From Streptomyces brasiliensis (lineage in GTDB: Bacteria > Actinomycetota > Actinomycetes > Streptomycetales > Streptomycetaceae), in the NCBI RefSeq assembly GCF_014647875.1, contig NZ_BMQA01000007.1, positions 186,001 to 250,000 of the forward strand: a DNA stretch of 64,000 nt. Reading direction: 5' to 3'. The translations under genes were made by a program, and so were the position numbers. The stretch's first letter is position 1; the number at the start of each line of letters is the position of its first letter. The notes under the pieces are model-generated. The model searched no databases and was not told the DNA's origin. It saw only the letters and a list, made by a program, of their open reading frames with translations. This document shows, in pieces, positions 44,445-52,119 of the stretch.

Positions 44445-45895
44445 TGGCACAGGTGCTGGAGTTCAAGCTCCCCGACCTCGGGGAGGGGCTGACCGAGGCG
44501 GAGATCGTCCGCTGGCTGGTCGAGGTCGGTGACGTGGTCGCCGTCGACCAGCCGGTCGTCGAGGTCGAGACGGCCAAGGCGATGGTCGAGGTCCCCTGCC
44601 CGTACGGCGGCGTGGTCACCGCCCGCTTCGGCGAGGAGGGCACGGAACTGCCCGTCGGGGCACCGCTGATCACCGTGGCGGTGGGCAAGTCCGACGTCGG
44701 CGAGGAGCCCGAGGGCTCGGGCAACGTCCTGGTGGGCTACGGCACGGGCACCGCGCCGGCGCGGCGGCGAAGGGTGCGGCCGACGCCGGTCGGATCTGCG
44801 GGAGCGGGTGCGGCGGGCGGGGTGCCCGAGCGAGGAGCGGCCGCGGCAGGAGGCCCGGCCGACGCGGGCGTGCCGGCCGGGCACGGCAGCATGTCGGCGG
44901 CGAGCCCGGCCAACGGCTCCGCCGGAGCGGTTGCGCCCGTCACGCGCAACGGATCCGCCTCCGACGGGCCGCATGCCGAGGGCCCCGTTCCCGTGATCTC
45001 CCCCCTCGTGCGCCGGCTCGCCCGGGACAACGGCCTGGACCTGCGGCAGCTGACGGGATCGGGACCCGACGGGCTCATCCTGCGCGTGGACGTGGAGGAC
45101 GCGTTGCGGGCGGGCGCGGCCCAAGCGGGACCGGCCTGGACCGCGATCACGCCGACGACCCTGGCTCCGGCTCCGGCTCCTGTACCCCTCACACAACCCG
45201 GCGCCCAAGCCACCCGCATCCCCCTCAAGGGCATCCGCGGAGCCGTTGCCGACAAGCTCTCCCGCAGCCGGCGGGAGATCCCGGACGCGACCTGCTGGGT
45301 GGACGCCGACGCGACGGAACTCATGCGCGCGCGGTCGGCGATGAACGCCGCCGGTGGCCCGAAGATCTCCCTCCTCGCGCTCCTCGCCCGGATCTGCACC
45401 GCCGCCCTGGCCCGGTTCCCCGAACTCAACTCGTCGGTCGACATCCAGGCCCGCGAGGTCGTGCAGTTCGACCAGGTCCACCTCGGCTTCGCCGCGCAGA
45501 CCGAGCGCGGGCTGGTCGTCCCCGTCGTACGGGACGCGCACGCGCGGGACGCCGAGGGGCTGACGGCGGAGTTCGCGCGGCTGACCGAGGCCGCGCGCAC
45601 CGGGACCCTGACGCCCGGGGAACTCACCGGCGGGACCTTCACGTTGAACAACTACGGCGTGTTCGGCGTCGACGGCTCCACGCCGATCATCAACCACCCC
45701 GAGGCGGCCATGCTCGGCGTGGGCCGCATCGTCCCCAAGCCCTGGGTGCACGAGGGCGAACTGGCGGTGCGGCAGGTCGTCCAGCTGTCTCTCACCTTCG
45801 ACCACAGGGTGTGCGACGGCGGCACGGCGGGCGGCTTCCTGCGGTACGTGGCGGACTGCGTGGAGCAGCCCGCGGTGCTGCTGCGCACCCTGTGA
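44444..45895 (+). CDS. bkdC: Dihydrolipoyl acyltransferase E2 (copy beside bkdR)
   Basis: 483 residues from ATG 44444, overlapping the bkdB stop (TGATG). Lipoyl domain, about 1-80, with the modified Lys in EVETAKAMVEVPCPY. An Ala/Gly/Pro linker follows, then an E1/E3-binding domain at about 180-220 (VISPLVRRLARDNGLDLRQLTGSGPDGLILRVDVEDAL). The catalytic acyltransferase domain ends with LSLTFDHRVCDGGTAGGFLRYV, including the His-x3-Asp-Gly motif. The E3 subunit is not in the window. A hairpin follows at 45903. Confidence 0.94.
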   Translation: MAQVLEFKLPDLGEGLTEAEIVRWLVEVGDVVAVDQPVVEVETAKAMVEVPCPYGGVVTARFGEEGTELPVGAPLITVAVGKSDVGEEPEGSGNVLVGYGTGTAPARRRRVRPTPVGSAGAGAAGGVPERGAAAAGGPADAGVPAGHGSMSAASPANGSAGAVAPVTRNGSASDGPHAEGPVPVISPLVRRLARDNGLDLRQLTGSGPDGLILRVDVEDALRAGAAQAGPAWTAITPTTLAPAPAPVPLTQPGAQATRIPLKGIRGAVADKLSRSRREIPDATCWVDADATELMRARSAMNAAGGPKISLLALLARICTAALARFPELNSSVDIQAREVVQFDQVHLGFAAQTERGLVVPVVRDAHARDAEGLTAEFARLTEAARTGTLTPGELTGGTFTLNNYGVFGVDGSTPIINHPEAAMLGVGRIVPKPWVHEGELAVRQVVQLSLTFDHRVCDGGTAGGFLRYVADCVEQPAVLLRTL

Positions 45896-45902
45896 ACCCC
45901 GG

Positions 45903-45930
45903 GCATACGGACACCGCTCTGTCCGCATGC
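45903..45930 (+). terminator. Hairpin after the first bkd cluster
   Basis: An 11-bp stem GCATACGGACA / TGTCCGCATGC with one mismatch and a 6-nt loop, 7 bp after the bkdC stop; no T-tract. Confidence 0.55.
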
Positions 45931-45976
45931 CGTACGGGGGTATGGCAATGATCCATCCGGCGCCCATACTCGGAGG

Positions 45977-47068
45977 GTGACCGCCCACGACGAGCCCGCC
46001 GCACCACACGCGACGGAACCGCACGCCGCGGCAGCGCCGGCTGCCGCCGCCGAGGAAGGCGCGCCGTACGACACCGCGCCGGAGGCCGCGCTCGGCGCGC
46101 GCCGGGCCGATGCGCCGTACGGCGTCGCGCCCGAGATCGACGTCGCGCACGATGTCGCGTCCGAGGCCGGCATGCCGTACGACGCCGTCGTGCTCGCCGG
46201 AGGTGCCGCGCGGCGGCTCGGTGGGGCCGACAAGCCCGGTGTGCGGGTCGGCGGGCGGCGGCTGCTCGACCGGGTGCTCGAGGCCTGCGCCGGTGCGCGC
46301 ACCACGGTCGTCGTTGCGGATCCCCGGCCCACCGCGCGCCCGGTGCGCTGGGCGCGCGAGGAGCCGCCCGGCGGCGGGCCGGTCGCCGCGCTCGATGCCG
46401 GGCTGCGGCACACCACGGCTCAGTACGCGGTCGTGCTCTCCGCCGACCTGCCGTTCCTCGAAGAGGTCACGGTACGGCGGCTGCTGACCGCCCTGCACAC
46501 CAGCGGCGCCGACGGCGCGCTGCTCACCGACGCGGACGGCCGCGACCAGCCGCTCGTGGCCGCGTACCGCACGACCGCACTGCGGCGCGCGCTGACGGAA
46601 CTCGCCGGCGCCGCGTCCACCGGCGGCCGGGCGGGGGCCGGTGCCCTCGCCGGGCTGCCTCTGCGCCGATTGGCCGGCGCACTCGACCTCACCCGCGTTC
46701 CGGACCCGCTCGCGTCCTTCGACTGCGACACCTGGGACGACATCGCCGACGCCAGGGCACGCATCAGGGAGCATGAGCACGTGTTGGATGAATGGATCTC
46801 CGCAGTCAAGGCCGAGCTGGGCATCGACCTGGACGTCGACACCGGCGTCCTCCTCGACCTGGCACGCGACGCCGCCCACGGGGTGGCCCGGCCCGCGGCC
46901 CCGCTGACCACCTTCCTCGTCGGCTACGCGGCAGCGCAGGGCGAGGGAGGCCCCGAGGCGGTCGCCGAGGCCGCCCGCAAGGCCGCCGCGCTGGCGCTGC
47001 GCTGGGAGGAAGAGAACAGCGCACCCCTGTCCGCCGAGAAGCCCGACCCGGGCCCGGACGCCGGATGA
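45977..47068 (+). CDS. MobA-like nucleotidyltransferase fused to a DUF6457 domain
   Basis: 363 residues from GTG 45977; the ribosome site there is too close, and ATG 46172 (residue 66, GAGG upstream) is a plausible alternative, although G/C third-position bias continues upstream. The N-terminal 65 residues contain degenerate repeats around APYD/APYG. The core is a nucleotidyltransferase: DAVVLAGGAARRLGGADKPGVRVGG, EEPPGGGPVAALDAGL, VVLSADLPFL, FDCDTWDDIADA. The C-terminal about 80 residues (VLDEWISAVKAELGIDLDVDTGVLLDLARDAAHGVARPAAPLTTFLVGYAA) are a DUF6457 module. By family it attaches GMP or CMP to molybdopterin; moeA follows with a 4-bp overlap, supporting a molybdenum-cofactor role. Confidence 0.88.
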   Translation: MTAHDEPAAPHATEPHAAAAPAAAAEEGAPYDTAPEAALGARRADAPYGVAPEIDVAHDVASEAGMPYDAVVLAGGAARRLGGADKPGVRVGGRRLLDRVLEACAGARTTVVVADPRPTARPVRWAREEPPGGGPVAALDAGLRHTTAQYAVVLSADLPFLEEVTVRRLLTALHTSGADGALLTDADGRDQPLVAAYRTTALRRALTELAGAASTGGRAGAGALAGLPLRRLAGALDLTRVPDPLASFDCDTWDDIADARARIREHEHVLDEWISAVKAELGIDLDVDTGVLLDLARDAAHGVARPAAPLTTFLVGYAAAQGEGGPEAVAEAARKAAALALRWEEENSAPLSAEKPDPGPDAG

Positions 47069-48519
47069 CCGCCCGCGGCATCCGGGCCGGTGAGCCCGCC
47101 GAGGACCTCGAAGATCTCGACGTCGAGGAGGCGCTCGCCCTCGTGAGGGAACACAGGCAGCACGCGGAACATGGGACGTACGGCGGTTCCGGGGAACCCG
47201 TGCGTCGCAGTACGGACCCGGGCCCCGGCCCCGGCCCCGGTGCCGGCGGCCATCTGCCCGCACCCGCGCCGCAGAGCCGACCGGACGGACCGGAGCACCT
47301 GGAGCACCCGGGGCGGCAGAAGGCCACCCCCTGGCCCGAGGCCCGCGACATTGCGGCCCGCGCGGCCAGGTCCGGTACCCGCCGCCCGCCCGTCTCCGTG
47401 GCCCTCGGCGACGCCCTCGGCCTGGTCCTGGCCGCCCCGCTCGACGCGCTCACCGACCTGCCTTCCTTCGACACCTCCGCGATGGACGGCTGGGCCGTCG
47501 CCGGCCCCGGGCCCTGGCACGTGCGCGAGGAGGGCGTCCTCGCCGGGTACGCGCAGCCCGAGCCGCTGACGGACGGCGAGGCCGTACGCATCGCGACCGG
47601 TGCCCGTGTTCCCGGCGACACCACCGCCGTCCTGCGCAGCGAGCACGGCAGCACCGACGGCAAGGGCCGGCTGCACGCCACCGGCGAGGTGAAACACGGC
47701 CAGGACATCCGCCCGCGCGGCCAGGAGTGCCGGATCGGCGACCAACTGCTGCCGGTCGGCACCCTGGTCACCCCCGCTGTGCTGGGCCTCGCCGCGGCCG
47801 CCGGATACGACAGGGTCACCGCCGTCCCCCGCCCCAGTGCCGAAATCCTTGTCCTCGGCGACGAGTTGCTCACCGACGGGCTGCCGCACGACGGACTGAT
47901 CCGTGACGCGCTCGGCCCGATGATGCCGCCCTGGCTGCGCGCGCTCGGTGCCGAGGTCATCGCGGTGCGCCGGCTCGGTGACGACGCCGGGGCCCTGCAC
48001 GCGGCGATCACCACTTCCGGCGCCGACCTCCTCGTCACGACGGGCGGCACCGCCGCGGGCCCCGTCGACCACGTCCACCCCATCCTGCGGCGTATCGGTG
48101 CCGAACTCCTCGTCGACGGTGTCAAGGTGCGCCCCGGCCACCCCATGCTGTTGGCCCGCACCAAGGAGAACCAGCACCTCGTCGGCCTGCCCGGCAACCC
48201 CCTCGCTGCCGTCTCCGGTGTGCTCACCCTCGCCGAGCCGCTGCTGCGCACCCTGGCCGCCCGTCCGGCGCCCCAGCCGTATGCGCTGCCACTGCTGGGC
48301 ACGGTGCACGGGCATCCGTACGACACCCGGCTCGTTCCCGTCGTCCTGCGCGACGACGGTGCCGTGCCGCTGCACTACTTCGGACCGGCGATGCTGCGCG
48401 GTGTCGCCGCCGCCGACGCCCTCGCCGTCGTACCGCCGGGCGGGGCCCAGCACGGTCAGGAGACGGAACTGCTCGACCTGCCCTGGGCGGCAGCCGGCAT
48501 CGGGGTGTGTTTCACGTGA
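47065..48519 (+). CDS. moeA: MoeA-like molybdopterin molybdenumtransferase
   Basis: 484 residues from ATG 47065, overlapping the MobA stop. The N-terminus has an unusual insertion (about residues 35-90) rich in Pro/Gly/His. The MoeA fold is clear: LTDLPSFDTSAMDGWAVAG, VRIATGARVPGDTTAVLRSE, RPRGQECRIGDQLLPVGT, ILVLGDELLTDGLPHDGLIRDALGPMM, TTGGTAAGPVDHVHPIL, GVKVRPGHPMLLA and GLPGNPLAAVSG. It inserts molybdate into adenylated molybdopterin. The 3' end contains a perfect parS site and overlaps the potassium-channel start. Confidence 0.92.
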   Translation: MTARGIRAGEPAEDLEDLDVEEALALVREHRQHAEHGTYGGSGEPVRRSTDPGPGPGPGAGGHLPAPAPQSRPDGPEHLEHPGRQKATPWPEARDIAARAARSGTRRPPVSVALGDALGLVLAAPLDALTDLPSFDTSAMDGWAVAGPGPWHVREEGVLAGYAQPEPLTDGEAVRIATGARVPGDTTAVLRSEHGSTDGKGRLHATGEVKHGQDIRPRGQECRIGDQLLPVGTLVTPAVLGLAAAAGYDRVTAVPRPSAEILVLGDELLTDGLPHDGLIRDALGPMMPPWLRALGAEVIAVRRLGDDAGALHAAITTSGADLLVTTGGTAAGPVDHVHPILRRIGAELLVDGVKVRPGHPMLLARTKENQHLVGLPGNPLAAVSGVLTLAEPLLRTLAARPAPQPYALPLLGTVHGHPYDTRLVPVVLRDDGAVPLHYFGPAMLRGVAAADALAVVPPGGAQHGQETELLDLPWAAAGIGVCFT

Positions 48520-48522
48520 AAC
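48509..48522. promoter_or_regulatory. parS site (ParB/Spo0J binding)
   Basis: GTTTCACGTGAAAC is the perfect 14-bp palindrome used as the Streptomyces parS consensus. It spans the stop of moeA and the start of the channel gene. In Streptomyces about twenty such sites cluster near oriC and load ParB for chromosome segregation. Confidence 0.92.
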
Positions 48523-49613
48523 TTCCGGGTTATGACGCCATCGCCCGCCAGGCGGGCGAGCATCTGGTGACCCATCGGGTGGAGCTCCCGAGGAAAGTGG
48601 TGGAGCGCCCGATCCGCCAGGTCGTCCAACGGCTGTTGATGGCCCTCCTGGTGCTCGTCGTGACGGCACTGATCGTCTATGCCGAGCACGACGGCTACAC
48701 CGACAACTCCGACAACTCCGTCGATCTGCTCGACGCGTTCTACTACGCGACGGTCACCCTCTCCACCACCGGATACGGCGACATCACCCCGGTCAGTGAC
48801 GGAGCCCGGCTGACCAACATCCTCGTCATCACGCCCCTGCGCGTGCTGTTCCTCATCATCCTGGTCGGCACCACGCTCGAGGTCCTCACCGAACGCACCC
48901 GTGAGGAATGGCGCCTGAACCGCTGGAGGTCCACCGTGCGTGATCACACCGTCGTCATCGGCTTCGGCACCAAGGGGCGTTCGGCGGTCCAGACCGTCCT
49001 GGCGACCGGGCTGAAGAAGGAGCAGGTCGTCGTGGTCGACCCCAGTGCCAAGGCGGTCGACGCGGCAACGGCCGAGGGCTTCGCCGGTGTCGTCGGGGAC
49101 GCGACCCGCAGCGACGTCCTCAAGCGGGCCGAGGTGCACAAGGCGCGGCAGATCATCGTCGCACCACAGCGGGACGACACGGCCGTCCTCGTCACGCTGA
49201 CCGCCCGTCAGCTCAATCGCGGCGCGAAGATCGTGGCCACGGCGCGCGAGGAGGAGAACGCGCCGCTGCTCAAGCAGTCCGGCGCGGATGCCGTCATCAC
49301 CAGTGCCAGCGCGGCCGGGCGGCTCCTCGGACTGTCCGTGCTCAGCCCCGCCGCCGGCATGGTCATGGAGGACCTCATCCAGCAGGGCAGCGGCCTCGAC
49401 CTCGTCGAACGGCCCGTCGTCAAGGCCGAGGTGGGCAGGGGACCGCGCGAGGTGGACGACCTGGTGGTGAGCGTCGTACGCGGCCATCGTGTGCTCGGCT
49501 ACGACGACCCGGCCATCGGTACGCTCCAGTCGGCGGACCGGCTCATCACGATCGTGCGGGCGACACCGGGTACGCAGGTCACGCCGGACATCCGGCCGAT
49601 ACCCCGGGCATAG
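48516..49613 (+). CDS. Potassium channel-like protein with RCK/TrkA-N domain
   Basis: 365 residues from GTG 48516; GTG 48507 adds three residues. Two transmembrane helices (VQRLLMALLVLVVTALIVYA and ILVITPLRVLFLIILVGTTLEVL) flank a pore loop AFYYATVTLSTTGYGDITPVS with selectivity filter TGYGD. The cytosolic part is an RCK domain: DHTVVIGFGTKGRSAVQTVLATG, VVVDPSAKAVDAATAEGFAGVVGDATRSDVL, then a TrkA-C region. It is thus a ligand-gated two-helix K+ channel. It overlaps the moeA 3' end, and its first codons lie in the parS palindrome. Confidence 0.93.
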   Translation: MKLPGYDAIARQAGEHLVTHRVELPRKVVERPIRQVVQRLLMALLVLVVTALIVYAEHDGYTDNSDNSVDLLDAFYYATVTLSTTGYGDITPVSDGARLTNILVITPLRVLFLIILVGTTLEVLTERTREEWRLNRWRSTVRDHTVVIGFGTKGRSAVQTVLATGLKKEQVVVVDPSAKAVDAATAEGFAGVVGDATRSDVLKRAEVHKARQIIVAPQRDDTAVLVTLTARQLNRGAKIVATAREEENAPLLKQSGADAVITSASAAGRLLGLSVLSPAAGMVMEDLIQQGSGLDLVERPVVKAEVGRGPREVDDLVVSVVRGHRVLGYDDPAIGTLQSADRLITIVRATPGTQVTPDIRPIPRA

Positions 49614-49658
49614 CGACTGCCCGCGCGGCGCCGCCGTCGTGGGAGTAGCGTCGCCGTC

Positions 49659-50639
49659 ATGCATGCGATCACGATTCCCGAACCTGGTGGGCCCGAGGCG
49701 CTGGTGTGGGACGAGGTCCCCGATCCGGTGCCGGGTGAGGGCGAGGTGCTGGTCGAGGTGGTGGCCAGCGCTGTCAACCGTGCCGACCTGTTGCAACGGC
49801 AGGGCTTCTACAAGCCGCCGCCGGGTGCGTCCTCCTACCCCGGCCTGGAGTGCTCCGGCAGGATCGCCGCGGTCGGCCCCGGGGTGTCCGGCTGGGCCGT
49901 CGGCGACGAGGTGTGCGCGCTGCTGGCGGGCGGCGGTTACGCCGAGAAGGTCGTCGTTCCGGCCGGCCAGCTGCTGCCCGTGCCGGAGGGCGTGGACCTC
50001 AAGCAGGCCGCGGCGCTGCCCGAGGTGGTGTGCACGGTCTGGTCGAACGTCTTCATGATCTCCCATCTGCGTCCGGGTGAGACGTTGCTGGTGCACGGTG
50101 GTTCCAGCGGCATCGGCACGATGGCGATCCAGCTCGCCAAGGCCGTCGGCGCCAAGGTCGCGGTCACGGCCGGCACCAAGGAGAAGCTCGACTACTGCGC
50201 CGAGCTGGGCGCGGACATCCTGGTCAACTACCGGGAGCAGGACTTCGTGGCCGAGGTGAAGCAGGCCACCGACGGGGCGGGTGCCGACGTCATCCTGGAC
50301 AACATGGGTGCGAAGTACCTGGACCGCAACGTCCAGACTCTCGCCGTCAACGGCAGGCTTGCCGTGATCGGTCTCCAGGGCGGCGCCAAGGGCGAACTGA
50401 ACCTCGGGGCGCTCCTCAACAAGCGGGCCGCGATCACCGCGACCTCGCTTCGCGCCCGCCCGCTCGCGGAGAAGGCGGCCGTCGTCGCCGCCGTACGCGA
50501 ACACGTGTGGCCGCTGCTCACGGCGGGCCACGTCCGCCCGATCGTCGACCGTGAGCTGCCCATGGCAGAGGCCGCGGAGGCCCACCGGGTTCTGGAGGCG
50601 AGCGACCACATCGGAAAGGTGCTGCTGGTGGCGCCGTAG
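49659..50639 (+). CDS. NAD(P)H-quinone oxidoreductase, zeta-crystallin-like (MDR superfamily)
   Basis: 326 residues from ATG 49659. Medium-chain dehydrogenase/reductase fold: MHAITIPEPGGPEALVWDEVPDP, AVNRADLLQRQGFYKPPPGASSYPGLECSGRIAAVGPGV, NAD(P)-binding LLVHGGSSGIGTMAIQLAKAVGAKV, and NMGAKYLDRNVQTLAVNGRLAVIGLQGG. Zinc ligands are absent, as in quinone oxidoreductases of the PIG3 type. It reduces quinones or enones with NADPH; the physiological substrate is unknown. It stands alone 45 bp after the channel gene. Confidence 0.92.
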   Translation: MHAITIPEPGGPEALVWDEVPDPVPGEGEVLVEVVASAVNRADLLQRQGFYKPPPGASSYPGLECSGRIAAVGPGVSGWAVGDEVCALLAGGGYAEKVVVPAGQLLPVPEGVDLKQAAALPEVVCTVWSNVFMISHLRPGETLLVHGGSSGIGTMAIQLAKAVGAKVAVTAGTKEKLDYCAELGADILVNYREQDFVAEVKQATDGAGADVILDNMGAKYLDRNVQTLAVNGRLAVIGLQGGAKGELNLGALLNKRAAITATSLRARPLAEKAAVVAAVREHVWPLLTAGHVRPIVDRELPMAEAAEAHRVLEASDHIGKVLLVAP

Positions 50640-50705
50640 CGTGCCGTGGTAGTTCCTGGGGTGACCGCAGTCGCGCCGTTGGCTCAGGCAGCCGCAGCCG
50701 CGCCG

Positions 50706-51341
50706 TCAGCTCCTGCGCAGCCGCAGCCCCAGGAACGCGAGGCCGAGACCGATTCCGATGAGGACCAGGCCGCTGCCCAGCGGCAGGATGCGCAGGACGG
50801 GCTCGGTCGTGTCCTCGCCGCTCTGCCCGACGTTCTTCCGGCCCACGGGAGCCGGTGTGGCGGCCGAGGGGACCAGGGCAGCCCGGGGCGAGCCGGACGC
50901 GGAGGGCGCGGCCGAGGCCGTGGCGGACTCGCTTTCGTCCTCGTCGTTCCCGGGCTCGTCCCGACCCTCTTCGTCCCGCCACGTGTCGTCCTCGTCCTCG
51001 ATGTCGAGCCGGCCCGGTCGCAGCCGCCCCTCACCGGGCCGGCTGCCCGCCCGGGACGGTTCGGGCGTCGTGGACGGGGAGGAAGACACCGACGCCGTGG
51101 GGCCGCGGGAGCCCGATGGGGAGACGTGTCTGGACGCGGAGGCCGAGGCGGATGCAGAGCCGGAGGCCGAAGCCGAGGCGTGCCGCGAGGAGGGCGCGGA
51201 GGGCGAGCCCGAGTGGCGGCCCTCGGCGCCGTACGCGGTACTCGCGCCGTACGTCGCGGTCGTGCCGTACGGCAGCACCACCACCGCCGCGACCGGCAGG
51301 AGCCGTGCGAGGCGGAGTGGGAGACGCAGCCATGGAGTCAC
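50706..51341 (-). CDS. Secreted/membrane-anchored Ser/Ala-rich protein
   Basis: 211 residues from GTG 51341 (GGGAGG 8 bp upstream); an upstream start at 51377 would put charged residues before the signal peptide. The N-terminus (RLPLRLARLLPVAAVVVLPYG) is a signal peptide. The ectodomain is low complexity: Ser/Ala repeats (ASASGSASASASAS), then acidic IEDEDDTWRDEEGRDEPGNDEDE. It ends with a transmembrane helix (ILPLGSGLVLIGIGLGLAFLGL) and RLRRS, a cell-wall/membrane anchor layout without an LPXTG signal. Function unknown. Confidence 0.75.
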   Translation of the reverse strand: MTPWLRLPLRLARLLPVAAVVVLPYGTTATYGASTAYGAEGRHSGSPSAPSSRHASASASGSASASASASRHVSPSGSRGPTASVSSSPSTTPEPSRAGSRPGEGRLRPGRLDIEDEDDTWRDEEGRDEPGNDEDESESATASAAPSASGSPRAALVPSAATPAPVGRKNVGQSGEDTTEPVLRILPLGSGLVLIGIGLGLAFLGLRLRRS

Positions 51342-51504
51342 GTCGGTGACCTCCCGGAGCTCATTCGCCGAGATCAATGACCTTCAGCTTCACATTTGTG
51401 TGCAAGTAGGGCATTTCTGATTAGCCCGACAGGTCGAAACGGTGAATCAGCCGTACCGGGGGGCACCACGGTGATGAGGTGTACGGGTGCGAGAGAATGG
51501 CGGC

Positions 51505-52041
51505 ATGGAGATGCCGAGGAACGAAAGGTCGCCGGAGAACCCCCAGATCCTGGTCGTGGGCCAGGACGGCATGGCGCTCGGTGGCGGAGGAGACGACGAC
51601 TCCCGCGAGATCCCGGTGACGGAGCAGGTGGAGCAGCCCGCCAAGGTGATGCGCATCGGCAGCATGATCAAGCAGCTGCTGGAGGAAGTGCGCGCCGCTC
51701 CCCTGGACGAGGCCAGCCGGGTCCGGCTCAAGGAGATCCACCGCAGTTCCGTGAAGGAGTTGGAGGACGGTCTCGCGCCCGAGCTGGTCGAGGAGCTGGA
51801 GCGGCTCTCCCTGCCGTTCAGGGACGACGGCACCCCCAGTGACGCGGAACTGCGTATCGCGCAGGCGCAGTTGGTGGGGTGGCTCGAGGGACTCTTCCAC
51901 GGGATCCAGACCACGCTGTTCGCCCAGCAGATGGCCGCCCGGGCCCAGTTGGAGCAGATGCGCCGCGCGCTGCCGCCCGGGGTGGGCGACGGCCACGAGG
52001 AACCACGCTCGGGCGGCCGCTCGGGCGGGCCCTACCTGTAG
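51505..52041 (+). CDS. bpa: Bacterial proteasome activator Bpa
   Basis: 178 residues from ATG 51505; an in-frame GTG at 51487 adds six residues. The core is a helical bundle: VTEQVEQPAKVMRIGSMIKQLLEEVRAAPLDEASRVRLKEIHRSSVKELEDGLAPELVEELERLSLPF and LRIAQAQLVGWLEGLFHGIQTTLFAQQMAARAQLEQMRRALPPG. The C-terminus ends GPYL, like the GQYL tail of M. tuberculosis Bpa that docks into the 20S proteasome to open its gate. It allows ATP-independent degradation of unfolded proteins. A bidirectional terminator follows. Confidence 0.94.
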   Translation: MEMPRNERSPENPQILVVGQDGMALGGGGDDDSREIPVTEQVEQPAKVMRIGSMIKQLLEEVRAAPLDEASRVRLKEIHRSSVKELEDGLAPELVEELERLSLPFRDDGTPSDAELRIAQAQLVGWLEGLFHGIQTTLFAQQMAARAQLEQMRRALPPGVGDGHEEPRSGGRSGGPYL

Positions 52042-52072
52042 AACACCAGCCGACCGACCCCCTCGACACAAA

Positions 52073-52098
52073 GGGCCCGGCGATCCGTCGCCGGGCCC
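52073..52098. terminator. Terminator between bpa and the convergent kinase gene
   Basis: An 11-bp perfect stem GGGCCCGGCGA / TCGCCGGGCCC with a 4-nt loop, with T-rich flanks on both strands (AAAGGG...CCCTTT). Confidence 0.85.
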
Positions 52099-52119
52099 TT
52101 TCCGCTGTCTGCGGGCCGA

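Noticed and set aside
44351..47263. 970-codon minus-strand open frame
   Set aside because: Antisense to bkdC and the MobA gene; no recognisable domain, typical third-position shadow.
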